From the NCBI RefSeq assembly GCF_040412425.1, contig NC_089749.1:35100570-35164569 (forward strand): a DNA stretch of 64,000 nt, in the 5' to 3' direction. A program made the translations under genes and the position numbers. The stretch is from Macrobrachium rosenbergii. Taxonomy: Eukaryota > Arthropoda > Malacostraca > Decapoda > Palaemonidae. Of this stretch, positions 16,033 to 30,344 are shown in pieces (the stretch's first letter is position 1; every line of letters starts with the position of its first letter). Below the pieces are notes generated by a model. That model did not search any database. It worked only from the letters and a program-made list of their open reading frames with translations, and was not told the origin of the DNA.

Positions 16033-16449
16033 ATGCGATCGTGGTTTTGTACTGTGTATATTTTGGTCATCGTCATTGTAGGACTATGCCCAATATTTGT
16101 GCACTATGGATGTAACTCCAGTTCACATCGAAATACTGATCTTACTTTTCATAAATTTCCTAAGAATTTAAAACTCCGAAAGAAATGGATTCATCTCTGC
16201 GTGAGAAGAGACAAATTTAATGTGGATTCTTCGAGGATTTGTATTTTGCATTTTAAATCAACTGATTATGCAATGATCCTTACAAATGAATTACTTGGAA
16301 TCTCAATACCAAGACATCTTGCACAATTACAGATTGAAGCAATACCAACAATGCATCTGCCAGCATCAGAGGACAAATTTATGGCCGTTCCATCTGACTC
16401 ATCAGCTTTCGTTATAAGAAGATTATTGGAATTTTTCCATTTCTTCTGA
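16033..16449 (+). pseudogene. THAP zinc-finger domain gene fragment with a frameshift
   Basis: The 138-codon frame contains most of a THAP-type C2CH DNA-binding zinc finger: YGCNSSSHRNTDLTFHKFP, then a conserved Trp in RKKWIHLC, then SRICILHF giving the Cys-x2-His pair, and AIPTMHLP in place of the usual AVPTIF-like end. The first zinc-binding Cys is absent from this frame. In another frame, ATG at 16086 reads MPNICA, exactly the expected THAP N-terminus. A single +1 (or -2) change near 16104 therefore separates the true start from the rest. After the domain the frame ends within about 20 residues, and downstream sequence (16450-16560) is broken by stops. THAP domains occur in cellular regulators and in P-element-type transposases. 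With no transposase core visible I cannot choose, but a decayed transposon or retrocopy is most likely. A sequencing error or an intron at this point is the alternative explanation. Confidence 0.7.
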
Positions 16450-16724
16450 TACCTTTATGAGTCTTAACAGTACACTTGAACAGGTAGAAAATGAGTTTAC
16501 ACTACAGATTAAAGCTTGAAATAAATTACATGTCGACAGATATCATGCCGTACTTTTCAAGGTTACAAAGGTATTTAGTGATTTCAACATAATTAAGAAT
16601 TATGGATAAAAATCTAAATTATAATCTGATAAATCAATTACTCCGGGACTGGCATCATTAGTCCAATTGTTTTTGTAACTGTGGTTTGGTTTCTCCATTT
16701 GAAAACTCATGATACTATGAGTAT

Positions 16725-17160
16725 TAGTTTTCTGTCCGTCCGCACTTTATTCTGTACGCACTTTTTCTGTCCGCCCTCAGATCTTAACAACTACTGAGGC
16801 TAGAGGGCTGCAAATTGGTATGTTGATCATTCACCCTCCAGTCATCAAAAATACCAAATTACAGACCTCTAGCCTTAGCATTTTTTTTTTTTATTCATTT
16901 AAGGTTAAAGTTAGCCATAATTGTGCCTGTGGCAACGATATTGGCCAGGCCACCACCGGGCCGTGGTTAGTTTCGTTTGCTGCGGCTCATACAGCAATAT
17001 ATCGAGAGCACAGAAAGATAGATCTATTTTCGGTGGCCTTGATTATACGATGTACAGAACCAACGAAAGATGGACCTATTTTCGTTACCTTGATTATACG
17101 ATGTACAGAATATTCGATTGCGCCGAAGAAACTTCGGCGCCTATTTTACTTGTTTAATTT
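16725..17160 (+). repeat. Interspersed hairpin repeat family, copy B
   Basis: Same blocks and order as copy A: CTGTCCGTCCGCAC, CCCTCAGATCTTA, the CTAGAGGGCTGCAAATT hairpin and its complement, GGCCACCACCGGGCCGTGG, AAGATAGATCTATTTTCG, and a 3' hairpin GCCGAAGAAACTTCGGCGC followed by TTTTACTTG. A tandem duplication of about 50 bp covers the CGAAAGAT..TTGATTATACGATGTACAGAA segment (about 17010-17058 and 17061-17109). Confidence 0.85.
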
Positions 17161-17303
17161 ATTTCTGATTATAAGAAATTCAGAATTACTTCGAAAAAAT
17201 ATTAGAATTTGATTATAAAACTTATTTCTATGGAGTGGTTAAAAGACAAATCCGACATCCTGTTCAACAATTATTAGATTTGCCGGGTCAATAACCTACA
17301 AAT

Positions 17304-17333
17304 TATCAAAATGGATGGTTAAAATTCTTTCAC
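17304..17333. repeat. 30-bp direct repeat, left copy
   Basis: Matches 19813-19842 with one mismatch (TATC[A/G]AAATGG...TTCTTTCAC). It lies left of the RTE-type LINE relic and is a candidate target-site duplication. Confidence 0.75.
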
Positions 17334-17719
17334 CTATAGTTGGTAAAGGTGAGATCCATAATCTAAAAGTATGGCCTTGCTCAGGAGGAGTACCAGAAAT
17401 CATTGACAGCGGGATGATGGATAGGGTTAAGGCGTTGAGTGCTTTGTCTCCTCGACTTCAACTCTGGATGCCTGGCATATGACCTTGATTAAAAACTAAT
17501 AGGCAATGTCCAGGGTCATTGACCTTAGCTAGGAACTGCGACCTACAAATGAATAGCCATCCCTCGGTGCATTTAGCCACTGAATCCTCTGCCCACTCTG
17601 CTGCATGAATGAATGGATACTAATCACAGTTTAGAACCACAGCCAAAGCCACCAGTCTCAAGTATTGTATGGAATGCTAAGAATCTCTTGGTTTCTAAGC
17701 GCTAAGGATGAATAGAAAA

Positions 17720-19600
17720 CAAGAAATTGGAATATAAGAACAGGTAAAAAATGAATTCAAGAGATAAAGACTATTCTTCTCAGCAATTTATTGCTCACTG
17801 TTCAAAGGAATGGGAAAAGAGAGTAATGTGCACAGTTATTCAAGAAGAGTGGATGGATTGGTGGAGAAAAGGCAATGACTAACTGGACAGCAGTGAGCAG
17901 TATCAAAGTAGTGCAATATGAATATTATATACCGTGCAGTGCAACAACAAATGAATTTTCCAAAGAAATAAAAGATGAATTCTGTTAAGAACTGCAGAAT
18001 GTTATAGATGAAATACCAGGAGATATGAGAATTGCCATTGCTGATGTGAATGCAAAAGTTGGTAGGAGCAATGAAAATGTGGAGGATGTAGTGGTTAAGG
18101 AAGACCTGGAAGAATTGCGACTAAAAGTGGGGAGCAGTATATTAGTTTTTTATAATGCAAATAATTTGAAAGTTGGGAGACCTCTTTTTCCAACTAAGGG
18201 GCCTAAATGAATACGCTTGGACATCTCCAGGTGGCATAGAAACTAAATAGATCACTTACCTATTAACTGAGAGAGAGAAAAAAAAGACAGATGAATGTTA
18301 GGAGTTAAAGTGGATTAGATTTCAGCATTGATCACCAACTTGTTATTGTGAATCAAGTTGGAAGAGTATTTAGGTTCGATACAGTACAACTTCTTGAAGA
18401 TGAACATGGAGAGGCATTTGCACCTGAATGTTGAAATAGATTTACAGTTATAGAAACCTTATCTGAAGACAAGTAGAAAATCAATGAGGACTAGTTTAAT
18501 ATCAAGAATCTTTTCACCTACAGAGGAAATAAAAGGAATGGAACCAGCTATGCGACTATATATGCATGCAATCATACTGGGCATCACTTCCCCACCAGCA
18601 GTGAGTGAACACAGATACCATGCATATGCTGTTGCATATCTAGTTCCTGTCCTTTCGTTTCTTAAGTAGTTGAATGGACTAAGCATCAACCTACTGCTTG
18701 AGTAGTTGGCAGTTCAAGAATGTACTGTATATCAGTCTGCTGAAAAAGAAGGATTGGAAACTTTAGGTATTGGGATACAATAAAGAATAGACGAAAGCTG
18801 ACAAATTTCAGGGTGTAGATGAAGAAGGCAGATTAGAACGTGCTAAATACTCCATTCTAGAGAGTGAAGTTATGGAAAAATTGAGAAGAGGTTCAAGAGA
18901 ATATCTGGACAAATGGAATAATAATAATATTGACAAAGCCATGTATTCAGGGAGTAGAATTGATGCTGAGGTACCTATCAGAATTATCAATGAAATATTC
19001 TTGGTTGAAAAAGATGAAAATCCTGTCAAAAGGAGGGAGGGGTAAGTAAAAACATCAGAAGAAGAAAGGCACTGCTGGTCAGCACATTTTTGTGAGGACA
19101 CGAATGTTGGATATGAGCGGGATAATTTGACGGGCATACCAGAAGGTGACAGGGGCTTATGAATGAATTCAGAGTTTTTGAAGTGGAAACAATTTTAAAA
19201 TGGCGCCTCATATACTTACCATACTGTTTTGTAGAATATGCAGAATAAGTGCAGGCATTTACAAATGCAATGTCTTTGTTGATAAAGATTGTTAAGTTTG
19301 TTTCTGCATCATCACCTGGTGACCTGGTGTTTACCTTTTTCAGTGTTTTTGATTTGTTTCCATGTCTTCAACAATTGTTGTTGTACTTTGTTTCTATTTT
19401 ATTCCTGTACCTCTGCTATATGTGTGTGTTACATTCCTTTTTGTGTACATTTGTTCTTTCTTTAAAACCAAGATTACTATTGTGCTGCTCCATGTTATTT
19501 TCTCATAAGCTGACAGCTGTTTCATCCATTAACCTATGGCTGTAAGCAGGGTTGTGTAAGACCAGCAATAGAATTGCACTCAGAGGTATAGGGGATTATA
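17720..19600 (+). pseudogene. Decayed RTE-type LINE (endonuclease and start of RT)
   Basis: The relic starts with WNIRTG near 17728 (the WN.RT motif at the start of AP-endonuclease domains). It continues with ADVNAKVGRSNENVEDV (about 18040-18090; the usual GDFNAKVG with the catalytic Asp-Asn region), NANNLKVGRPLFP (about 18157-18195), and KWTSPGG-like / IDHL-like degenerate residues to about 18260. The linker to RT follows, with QGVDEEGRLE (about 18810) and TSEEERHCWSAHFCEDTNV (about 19049-19105), and a VKQGCVRPAI block (about 19541-19570) corresponding to the RT G.RQGC.LSP motif. Many stops and a deletion between linker and RT mark it as dead. The order EN, linker, RT and the motif wording fit RTE-like elements (established family knowledge). 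Confidence 0.75.
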
Positions 19601-19812
19601 GCAGAAAAATTAAAGATCGAAAACAATAGTAAAAAAAATGAATATTAACATATAAACTGCATAAACAACAAAAGATGAAGATTGACATAGGAATTTCATA
19701 GATCCGATGATTATGAAGCCTCGCGAAACTGGATGTTGTAAGCAATGCAGAGATCCCCAGTGACCGCAGCCATTTTGTGCTTATTGTAACGTACAGTACA
19801 TCAAGAGTCACA

Positions 19813-19842
19813 TATCGAAATGGATGGTTAAAATTCTTTCAC
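19813..19842. repeat. 30-bp direct repeat, right copy
   Basis: Right partner of 17304-17333. The two copies bracket 2.48 kb that contains the RTE relic. A target-site duplication of 30 bp would be long; an older repeat split by the insertion is possible. Confidence 0.75.
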
Positions 19843-19974
19843 AAAGGTAGCTATTTGGTTGGCAGCTGCTGAAAACTCAGCAGTGATCTCTTATAGGGTG
19901 GCTTTGGTGTTACTCCAGAGGAATGCATTTTCCCAATCCATCGATGGAGTTCATGCCCTTCCAAGGTAATATAA

Positions 19975-20860
19975 GTCCAGCATAGTTTACAAGACCAAAT
20001 TCTCAGGAAACCTGTAAGCCTCTTGATATGATCTATGTTGTGCGCAAAATGGACTCTCCAGAGCTAAAGCATCCAGTCTCGTGAAGTTTCATGGCGATTC
20101 ATCTGATCTGTGAATTTTCTTTGGCAATCTTTTCATTTTTGGAAATAATTTTAATACTTTTGGATATTGATTTTAATAATTTTGACTGTATTCACCAATA
20201 TATTTGGAGATTTTTGTTCCATTGTAGATCTACTATAGTACTGATGATAGCCATAAATTAATGGCTAAAACTACTGTTGAGCAAGAGCACAGCAGCAGCA
20301 CAGCAGCACAGCAGCAGTTGGAAAGTAGATGCCGCATGAAAATTAGCGTTTAGTTAAAATTTGCCTAAAAGGACTGTGCCTGAAAAGTATTTCTTGAAGT
20401 GAAAGGTTATGGACATCTTTGAAGGATGGGGAGAATCTGGTCTATCACAGAGAGAAGGAAACTGCAGTGAGTGACATTTCAACAAAGAATGGGGAAACAC
20501 CAAAGGCACGCTATAAGTGATTACGAAGGACGATTTCCAAAAATCCCGGTCATATAGTCGCCTTTGTGATGAGGGTCGGTTCAGAGTAGGCAATAAGCCT
20601 CTCAATGTAAGCTACATTGGGCATAAAATAGCTGCAGGCAACTGGGACTCTCTCCAGACTGGGAAGATCCAGTCTTGTGAAGCTTCATGGAGAGTCAGCT
20701 GATCTGAGAAATTTCTGTAATGATCTTCACGTATACTGATTTGTATGATATATGTGAATTTTAATTTTTTCGATTATTTTTTTTAAATCTTTAATTTTTT
20801 ATCGCACTTAATATATCTTGGAGTTCAGTTCCATCGTAGATCTAGCATACTGTTGGTCAA
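19975..20860. repeat. Two diverged direct copies of a 240-bp unit
   Basis: Segments about 19985-20235 and 20590-20845 share ordered blocks: AAGCCTCT, GGACTCTC..CCAGA, ATCCAGTCT.GTGAAG.TTCATGG, a TCA.CTGATCTG block, a T-rich middle, and a final GTTCCAT.GTAGATCTA. They are separated by about 350 bp that includes a short CAGCAGCACAGCAGC stretch (about 20288-20315). No coding domain was seen. Confidence 0.6.
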
Positions 20861-20959
20861 GCAGCAGTTTTCTCTCCTTCAAATCTTCATGTTAAATGTA
20901 AGAAGTATAGGAAATTAGGCGTTGCCAGAGAGTAGTAATGTCATTAGTACAGTATCATT

Positions 20960-21077
<118 letters not shown>

Positions 21078-21109
21078 TTTTCTTACGTATTCGAGTGACT
21101 TTTTATACT

Positions 21110-21408
<299 letters not shown>

Positions 21409-22096
21409 TATCCTGCCGGCGCTTTCGATTGATTGGTATCCTTAGCTGGAAATTAGACGACCGCGTTGCCTGTTTAGTGGAACCCAGATTGTTTGTCTTT
21501 GTTTCATTCTTAGATTCCCGTTTCAAATCTGTATTATAACAGTGAGTCAGTGAAATAAGGGTCAATGAATCGTCCACGTACAGTACAGTACACCTTCTGC
21601 CGCTCTGCAAGATGCTGCTGTCTGCTTTCAAGATGGAAAGAAAGCTTTCATAGGCAGCGGGCTGCAGTGAAAGTCTTCAAATGAATGGCAAACTACTTTT
21701 GTTGAGGTGAGAAAGAAAAAAGTTTAAAGGATGGCCACCTCCCCAACCCTCAGACCCAGTTGCAGATATGTCAGTAAATATAATCATGATTATCAATAGG
21801 TCAAGGTAAACAAAGACATTAAATATATCAGTCAGACTTAGCCGCTTCCCCCTTCCCTCTCCCTCCCACTCTTCCTTCTTTATATATGATGGCGGGTGCC
21901 CCGATGTGACCTGAATTCAAAGTAATAAAGCTTGCGCGAGTCGGAACAAGGCAGGCGGCAACAAGGGCGTATCCGACGCTGTTGTTTGAAGAGATGACTT
22001 GATAAAAGCTTGGAAGTGGAAGCTGGCGCTCCTAAGCAAGAGGTTGCTTCGTGTGCCATAGATAAAAGAAAAATAGATATCAGATTACAGCTCTAG

Positions 22097-22100
<4 letters not shown>

Positions 22101-22166
<66 letters not shown>
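22101..22166. repeat. (GA)n microsatellite
   Basis: About 65 bp of GA dinucleotides. The following 350 bp are AT-rich and show no gene. Confidence 0.95.
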
Positions 22167-22168
<2 letters not shown>

Positions 22169-22514
22169 CCGGTGTTTTGCTTTGTTTGGCTGTACACATG
22201 CTGCTTGTGCCTTTTGTAACGTCCTAGAGCTAAGATATTTCCAGTCTTTTTTTTACAGTTAGCAGATGTATTTTGGAGCCATATTTTGTTTAGTGTTTCA
22301 TTATTTGCTAGTGTTTAATTATTTGCTAGTTCGGCCACTTATTTATCTAACATCATCCATTTAGTTAGTTATCTGTTCTGCATTTCTTACTATATGGCGA
22401 ATCTCTTAATCTTTTCCTGATCAAGAAGTGTGAAGACCTAAGGAATAGGCAACTCCCTCAAAATCAGTATATTTTTTGATATTTCATTATACCTTTATCA
22501 TAAGGGCCGATTTA

Positions 22515-23055
<541 letters not shown>

Positions 23056-23218
23056 CATGTGTTGATTGACTGAATGCATGCCTATGTACACCTATACATG
23101 ATTTTATATGAAAGAAAAATTATTTTATTTTCATTATCAAAGCTACAAAACAAAGCACTTCTTGGTTTTGATGAAAAAAAAGTGTCAACACTTTTCAAAG
23201 ATTAACTATTTAACTTTG

Positions 23219-23335
23219 CAGTGGGATGGAGTGTGCGTCATGCCGCTATTTCTAACCGTGACGCAATTGTGGATCGGCCAATGCGGTTTAAATCCTGCCA
23301 AGAGTGGACCTTTTGTTAATTCTCAGCTGGAAGAA
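23219..23335 (+). repeat. Possible tRNA-derived SINE fragment
   Basis: CCAATGCGGTTTAAATCCTG (about 23278) resembles a Pol III B box context. The preceding GTGGATCGG and GTGCGTCATGCCGC blocks look tRNA-like, but I cannot fold a complete tRNA. It could be chance similarity. Confidence 0.3.
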
Positions 23336-23358
23336 TTTGTCTGGAAGAATTGAAATGA

Positions 23359-23470
<112 letters not shown>

Positions 23471-23910
23471 GAATTTTAATTATTTTCACTATTGTTGATA
23501 ATTTTCTGTATACGAATGAAATCCTAGCAATAGCTTGCTAGATGAAGGGCCCCCTTGAACCGATTTATTAGTTGAAAGGGTGAGGCTTTCATTGCCGATC
23601 TGAATGAGCCGTATTGCCATTTGTCATCGTCGTTTCAACTCTCATCTGAGAGGAATTTGTGCCCCGTGAACCGTCTCCTCGTTCCAGCACAATGTACGGC
23701 AAAGGTTTACAGGCCATATGTTTGGCCTTAATACATGACCCCGTAGAGGTTTCGCGCTTTAAGTGTTGCAGCGGCGGTGCTGGGCTGGCTCGAGACATCC
23801 TTCCCCTGCTCCGAATCTCCCCTCCCTCCCCTCCACACCCCCAACCAGACAAGCCTCCTTGTCTCTCGTCCCTCCCTCATCTCCTCCTTTCAGTCCTAAG
23901 CTCCGTCTTA

Positions 23911-23915
<5 letters not shown>
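23471..23915. other. Moderately GC-rich non-coding DNA
   Basis: Both strands are open for 80-120 codons (about 23589-23900), with C-rich CCCTCCC runs. No domain was recognised, and neither frame has clear splice or start context. Confidence 0.35.

Positions 23916-23981
<66 letters not shown>
23916..23981. repeat. (CT)n microsatellite
   Basis: About 65 bp of CT dinucleotides. 23982-24900 shows no recognisable gene. Confidence 0.95.
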
Positions 23982-23985
<4 letters not shown>

Positions 23986-24897
23986 TTCAGGGCATGTAGC
24001 ACACGGATAACTTTCTCATTCTTCTCCAGTAACAAATAAAATCCAGAGTAAAATAAATCCGCCAATGATTTCCATTCCCTTGCTGGATATTCCATAAGTC
24101 ACTTATGTTATTTTATATGGTGCCAGTATTTCTTACTCTGTCGGTTGATATTTGAAATCGGAATTCGATTAGCTCTTGTTGACTTGGTTAACCTTATTTT
24201 TTTCTACTTATTATTGTTCCCTTTCCATCTACCATGTGATCCACTTTAATTGTTTCGAAATCGAGTTGTGTGTACCTCCCCTTATTTGAGTGGTCATCTT
24301 TTACTTATTTCATCCTAGATTTTCTGTAAAGAAATGGAGCGATTCCGGGTAAGTTTCTGTCCATTTTTGAAGGTTTATTTGCTACTCTTCGCATATACCG
24401 ATGTGTCATGTGACTTCCCTTTTCTCGTCCTCTTTCTCTTCCTCTTCTTCCTCCGCCCACTCGCTCCCCGCCTGTTTCCAACTGTTCCCTGCTACTTCAG
24501 CTTGACCTCCCGTGACCTTCGTGCACCGCAGGGCAGAATTTCAGCTAGAGTTCAGCCCAGCTCGAGGCCCCTACAGCGCCGCCTTCTGATCTTTTGAACT
24601 CTCGCCATTGGATCTCTATGAATAGATGCAAACGCACTGCTGGCTTCTATGGCAGTGCATCGTCATTCCAGTTATTGCATTCGACTGTTTCTAATTGCTC
24701 TGGGTTGGGACTCTGTTCGTGACGTCATTTTTGTGGGCAGAATTTTTAATAAATCAAAGGTTGCTGCCATACACAGGTTCTTTTGATTTTGTCGATTCGG
24801 CAGCGGTGTTCAGGCTGTGTGTTACCGAAGTTCTGTTCTGTTATTTGACCGTCATTGCAGATGCCAAGGTTACTACATTATTATGTGTATTAATATA

Positions 24898-25230
24898 TGT
24901 GCATATATATATATAATCTGTATATACAGTATATACATACAGTTTATTATATGTGCAGATACAGATATATATATACATATATACTGTATATACACATACA
25001 TATTTATATATGTGTGTTTTTACGAGAAAAATCACAATAACGCGTTATTTATATATGTAGATATAACACAGGATATAAATTCTGATCGGCTTCGCCATTA
25101 GTTTTCTGAAACCTCTTCATGATGTCTTAGAAATCTAAAAGGAGAAACTGGTCATGATTTATACCGAGTGTTTCATTTCCCCTTTGATACATCTGCACAC
25201 ACACACACACATATATATATATAGTATATA

Positions 25231-25303
<73 letters not shown>
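24898..25303. repeat. Interrupted AT-rich and (CA)n(AT)n microsatellites
   Basis: Degenerate TATA/TGTATA sequence occupies 24898-25015. A clean CA run then leads into AT dinucleotides at 25195-25303. The spacer has no recognised gene. Confidence 0.85.
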
Positions 25304-25988
<685 letters not shown>

Positions 25989-26318
25989 TTAAAATTCATT
26001 TAAATGCAGCTTTATTGTTACCGAGAATGGAAACTGTTTAGCCATTTTGAATATTCCAAGATTTTCAAATTGGATAAAAAAAAAAAAGACGCCGTGACAT
26101 CCAGTTGTTATGTTGTTTTTCCATAGCTCGTTGTTCGTGCTGTTTCTCCTAACATTTTATATGCCACTGGTCAAACAAGCCGATAAATACAACATGTGCA
26201 TTTAGATAGAATGCATATTTCCAAGTATCTTGACACTGTGTCCCTACAGTGATTTTTAAAGAAATATTAGAAAAATGGTAAATACGGCCTCCATTTTTTT
26301 CTGATTACGACTGCTCAG

Positions 26319-26321
<3 letters not shown>

Positions 26322-26380
<59 letters not shown>
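26322..26380. repeat. (CT)n microsatellite
   Basis: CT run seen directly. 25989-26321 and 26381-26693 show no gene. Confidence 0.95.
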
Positions 26381-26383
<3 letters not shown>

Positions 26384-26689
26384 CGGACACGAGTCTCGCG
26401 AAATCACTGCAAGTAATCTCCCAGTCTTTACGAACGTTCACGTCACGTTGCTGGTATGAGAGCATGACGCTAACCTTAGGTAACAACCGCTTATCGGGTA
26501 TATCACAATCGCGTTGGAAGAGGAAGTTTCCTTGCCTGCTTCAAAGGAGCACAAATGCCCCGGTCGTTCCAGAGCTACGTTACAAGTTTTTTTCCTTTTC
26601 TACTTCACATCTCTTTGTCTCGTCAGTGATTCTCTATCTCCCTCGCTCTCTCTTCCTGTGGTGTCGATGAAAACCTTTAGAACACGAGT

Positions 26690-26693
<4 letters not shown>

Positions 26694-26738
<45 letters not shown>
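26694..26738. repeat. (CT)n microsatellite
   Basis: CT run. The 430 bp that follow (to 27172) contain no recognised gene. Confidence 0.95.
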
Positions 26739-26741
<3 letters not shown>

Positions 26742-27169
26742 CACTCACACGCTCACATTCTAAAACCTGCAACAATCTCTCTATCTGCAACGAATAAATG
26801 AACGTTCTGGATTAACTGTATTACAGGTGTGAAGCAGAAATTATGTATTGTAGAAACCATTACTCATTATACTTTCTCATCGAATCTTGTTCTAACATTT
26901 TGTATGTAAAAGTCAGATTCTTTCTTTGTCAACATTTCTTCTTATTTTTCGCGGTGACACACTTGAATATCCTATCCATCAATTTAAGTTTCTTATGGTT
27001 ATTAGTCTACGACTCGGAGAATGAGTCAGCATTCGGGTGTGCGCGCCTGCGGTCGGCTCTTTTTGGGAAGAACTTCCACTTCAGCCTTGCTCTGTCTTGC
27101 CGCGATTGTGAAAATTGTCAGTGCCCTGATAAGACTGGTCTAAATTTGGTTAATTTAAAGGCTTTGCAT

Positions 27170-27172
<3 letters not shown>

Positions 27173-27230
<58 letters not shown>

Positions 27231-27279
27231 TATAAATATGATGTATATAAACTTTAAGATTATTGCTGTTAGTTTGTAA

Positions 27280-27343
<64 letters not shown>

Positions 27344-27542
27344 TACTACCAGTAAATTCAAATTAGCACGTACATGGAACCCTTGTAGCTGTAGCTGAAA
27401 GTTGCTTTGTTCAAAAGTCTAAGCGACAAATATAATACTAGGTTTCTAAAGCTTAGATATTAAATCTAAGACTAGCAATGTAGGATACACAGGGTAAAAG
27501 AGAGAGAGATATAGAAAAATATATAGATCATCTCCCTCCCAT

Positions 27543-27611
<69 letters not shown>

Positions 27612-27622
27612 GAGAGAGAGAG
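27173..27622. repeat. (CT)n, (GA)n, (GA)n cluster
   Basis: CT tract 27173-27227, GA tracts 27283-27341 and 27548-27622. The CT and first GA tracts face each other as complementary arms around a 55-bp spacer and could fold back. Confidence 0.95.
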
Positions 27623-28454
27623 ACAATAAGTCCAATTCTAGGTTATTTCTCTTAGACTTCAGGGATGGGTTCCAGATGTGAACATCGTGTATCTCTTTGC
27701 ATTTTAAGTTCTTACAATTACCAACCAAAATATTGCTCAGGGTCCGAAGGTAAAATCTTTTGCTAAATATTTGAATGATGGTGAAAATGCTATTGGTATT
27801 GATGTTGCTTTATTTTGCCAGCCTCTCCATTTAATTCCTTTTTATTCTTTTTTTTTTCACGCGGGCTACTAAAGAATCGAAAAATGAAATCTTGTCTCGT
27901 GTTGGCCATAGCTCTCCCTGGCCAAAATCTTAACCATTCCTCGCATGAAAACTTTATTTGAATACCATCCAGTTTGACATAGGTCGCAATTCGGATTTCG
28001 GAAGAGCAGCTGGACCCGCTCTCCACCTACGTCATAACTCAGTTAATCCATTACTTAAATGCTTTGACATGGTCATCTCCAATGCCAAGGAAGTATCATG
28101 CGCTGAATTATGTTACAATAGTAGGCAAATTCTGCTGATACTCTGCTTGGTTTTGGGGTCCTTGAGAAAAATTGACTGTAATGCAAATACTTTAGCATAA
28201 CTTTGTTTATATATAAATTTCTTTTCCTGAGTGTGTTTCTTTTACCGAAGTACAGGCGTTTTGTTTCATCACAAAGTATAGATTAAATTTCTGTGAAATT
28301 ACCACGTTGTTTTTCCAGATTACCCTTACACATACACACAATTACCTGAGTTTGAAATCTAATGACGAATGATTAACATGTACACAATATTAGTAACTTT
28401 CTGAGAATATCGCCTTGCTCCTGTATCCACGAGACTATCGACTGTAGCTTTTTC

Positions 28455-28488
<34 letters not shown>

Positions 28489-29034
28489 AACCTTGGGTCT
28501 CCTTTTACATTACCGGGGTTTATATACATCTTCATGCTGAGGGCTTTTTGCCTTCCCCGAGAGGAAGAGTGAGTCATACGTTAGTGGTACCTATTCACAA
28601 TTATGGAATCTCTCTCTTCACCCGTGGAATTGTAACGTATAGATTGCTTGAAGAGTCCATTACAGTTATATGCTGTTTATACCGACAAATTGTTGAAAGA
28701 TATTAGACCGTAATTTATGAAAATACATATATATACAGTATTTATATATATTATAAATTATTGTTGCCCGTGCCCCACTGCATTTAGCGGTGTGGCCTCT
28801 TTGTAAGAAGTGTTGCCACTGACAGATGAATTATACTTTTGAATGTTATTCGGTTTATTTACCAAGTAAAGCTTATAGTAACATATCATTGTTTGTGGAA
28901 ATGACATTGTTTTCTTAAATTTCAATATGAAAGTGGTAAATATGTAAGACAGTATATATTAAACCATTTGCAGCTTATAGTTGTGAACTCCGCTTGCGAG
29001 ACTTGTGGGAGGAGGTTGATGGCAAAGGTGGGCT

Positions 29035-29037
<3 letters not shown>
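27623..29037. other. Non-coding DNA with a poly-T tract
   Basis: A T run of about 37 bp at about 28450-28487 may be the poly-A tail of a minus-strand retroposed sequence, but no retroposed body was recognised. Nothing else was seen. Confidence 0.5.

Positions 29038-29086
<49 letters not shown>
29038..29086. repeat. (CT)n microsatellite
   Basis: CT run seen directly. 29087-30344 is AT-rich with no recognised gene. Confidence 0.95.
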
Positions 29087-29090
<4 letters not shown>

Positions 29091-30344
29091 CACCACTGAT
29101 GCCAGTTGCATACCATACCGCTAGCCTCAAATCATGAGATGATATTATGGCGCTGTACGTACTTCCCCTATGAGGAAAACAAGCGAAAGGACTATACAAT
29201 ATTCCTTCACAAATTTTAAAATGATTTTGCACCTCTGCTGAAGATCATTGACACCGGTGATGCTTGGTCTGCGAGTTCGGTCAGTGTGACCTAACCACGC
29301 ACTCGATGATTGCATCTTTAACATCAAATGTCGTTTGATTGTGTGAGCACTTGTTGAACATAAAAACGTGGAGCATTTTGTCTCTTGAATTAATCATTTT
29401 AAATTAAGAGAAAACAAATTATTCAAGAAGTAGCCTTACCTTTGTGATATTTCCCGTTACTTACGAAGGTAGATTGTCAACATTTTGTGAGTGGAGGAGG
29501 GATGTGGGCATAGGATATATACAAATATTCAGAGTTGATAAAATTACCAATATGCCCTATTTTGTAAAGATTTTCCATTCTTTCATATTGTGAATTTCCT
29601 AATATTTTGGGAATACAGCAGTACCGTATAAATAACTGCCATCTTAACTATAATAACGTCAAGGAAGCTCACTATTTCCCTTTGTCCTGACACCGCGATC
29701 TTTGGATAACTTCTTTAAGGACACGTATCGTAGCCGTTTCTTGCTATTATATTAAGGACAAATTCTATCCTGAGAATCTTAAGGAAGTCCGCTATTGGCC
29801 TGTTGCAACGCCAGTTCATTCTTTCAGTGAATCAACCGCTAATCCATCCCACACCCTCTTCGCATAAGGAAAGGAATCACGGGCGGCCACTGATTTGGCT
29901 CCAGGTAGAATCCAGATCATGTTTGATATGATCATTGTCTACTTTTTATGCTTTACAACTAACGGTATTCGTTCAAAATAGAGGCAACAACTCTGAGCTC
30001 TAACTATTGCTTTAATTTGTACTATTTAAAATGAACGAACACTCATACAGAACAATCTCCTATTGAACACGAGACCCTAATGTAACAAAGAGGAAAAAAA
30101 TAAAAAGTAAATTTAGGGGTTTTGCAGTGGGATATAATACTAAATCATTCATGAAATTGGATGTTTGTTATTTATCATTCTCCAGAGATTTCTTTGGTTG
30201 ATTCAGATTTATGTTATAATTTATGGAATCTAAAGTAGTTTTTCCAAGTTACAGAGATAGCCTATGCAAACCAACTAAAATCCTGAATCGTTTGGTAAAC
30301 AAAACTTTGATATTATTGAAAGTGTGATGTCGTTAATTCACTGT

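Noticed and set aside
27090..27180. Cysteine-rich peptide (CRDCENCQCPDKTG) as an exon
   Set aside because: Wrong Cys spacing for the Slp zinc finger and no usable donor before the CT tract.
29640..29840. Weak tandem similarity around AAGGAAG..C.CTATT
   Set aside because: Only a few short shared words; not above what chance gives in AT-rich DNA.
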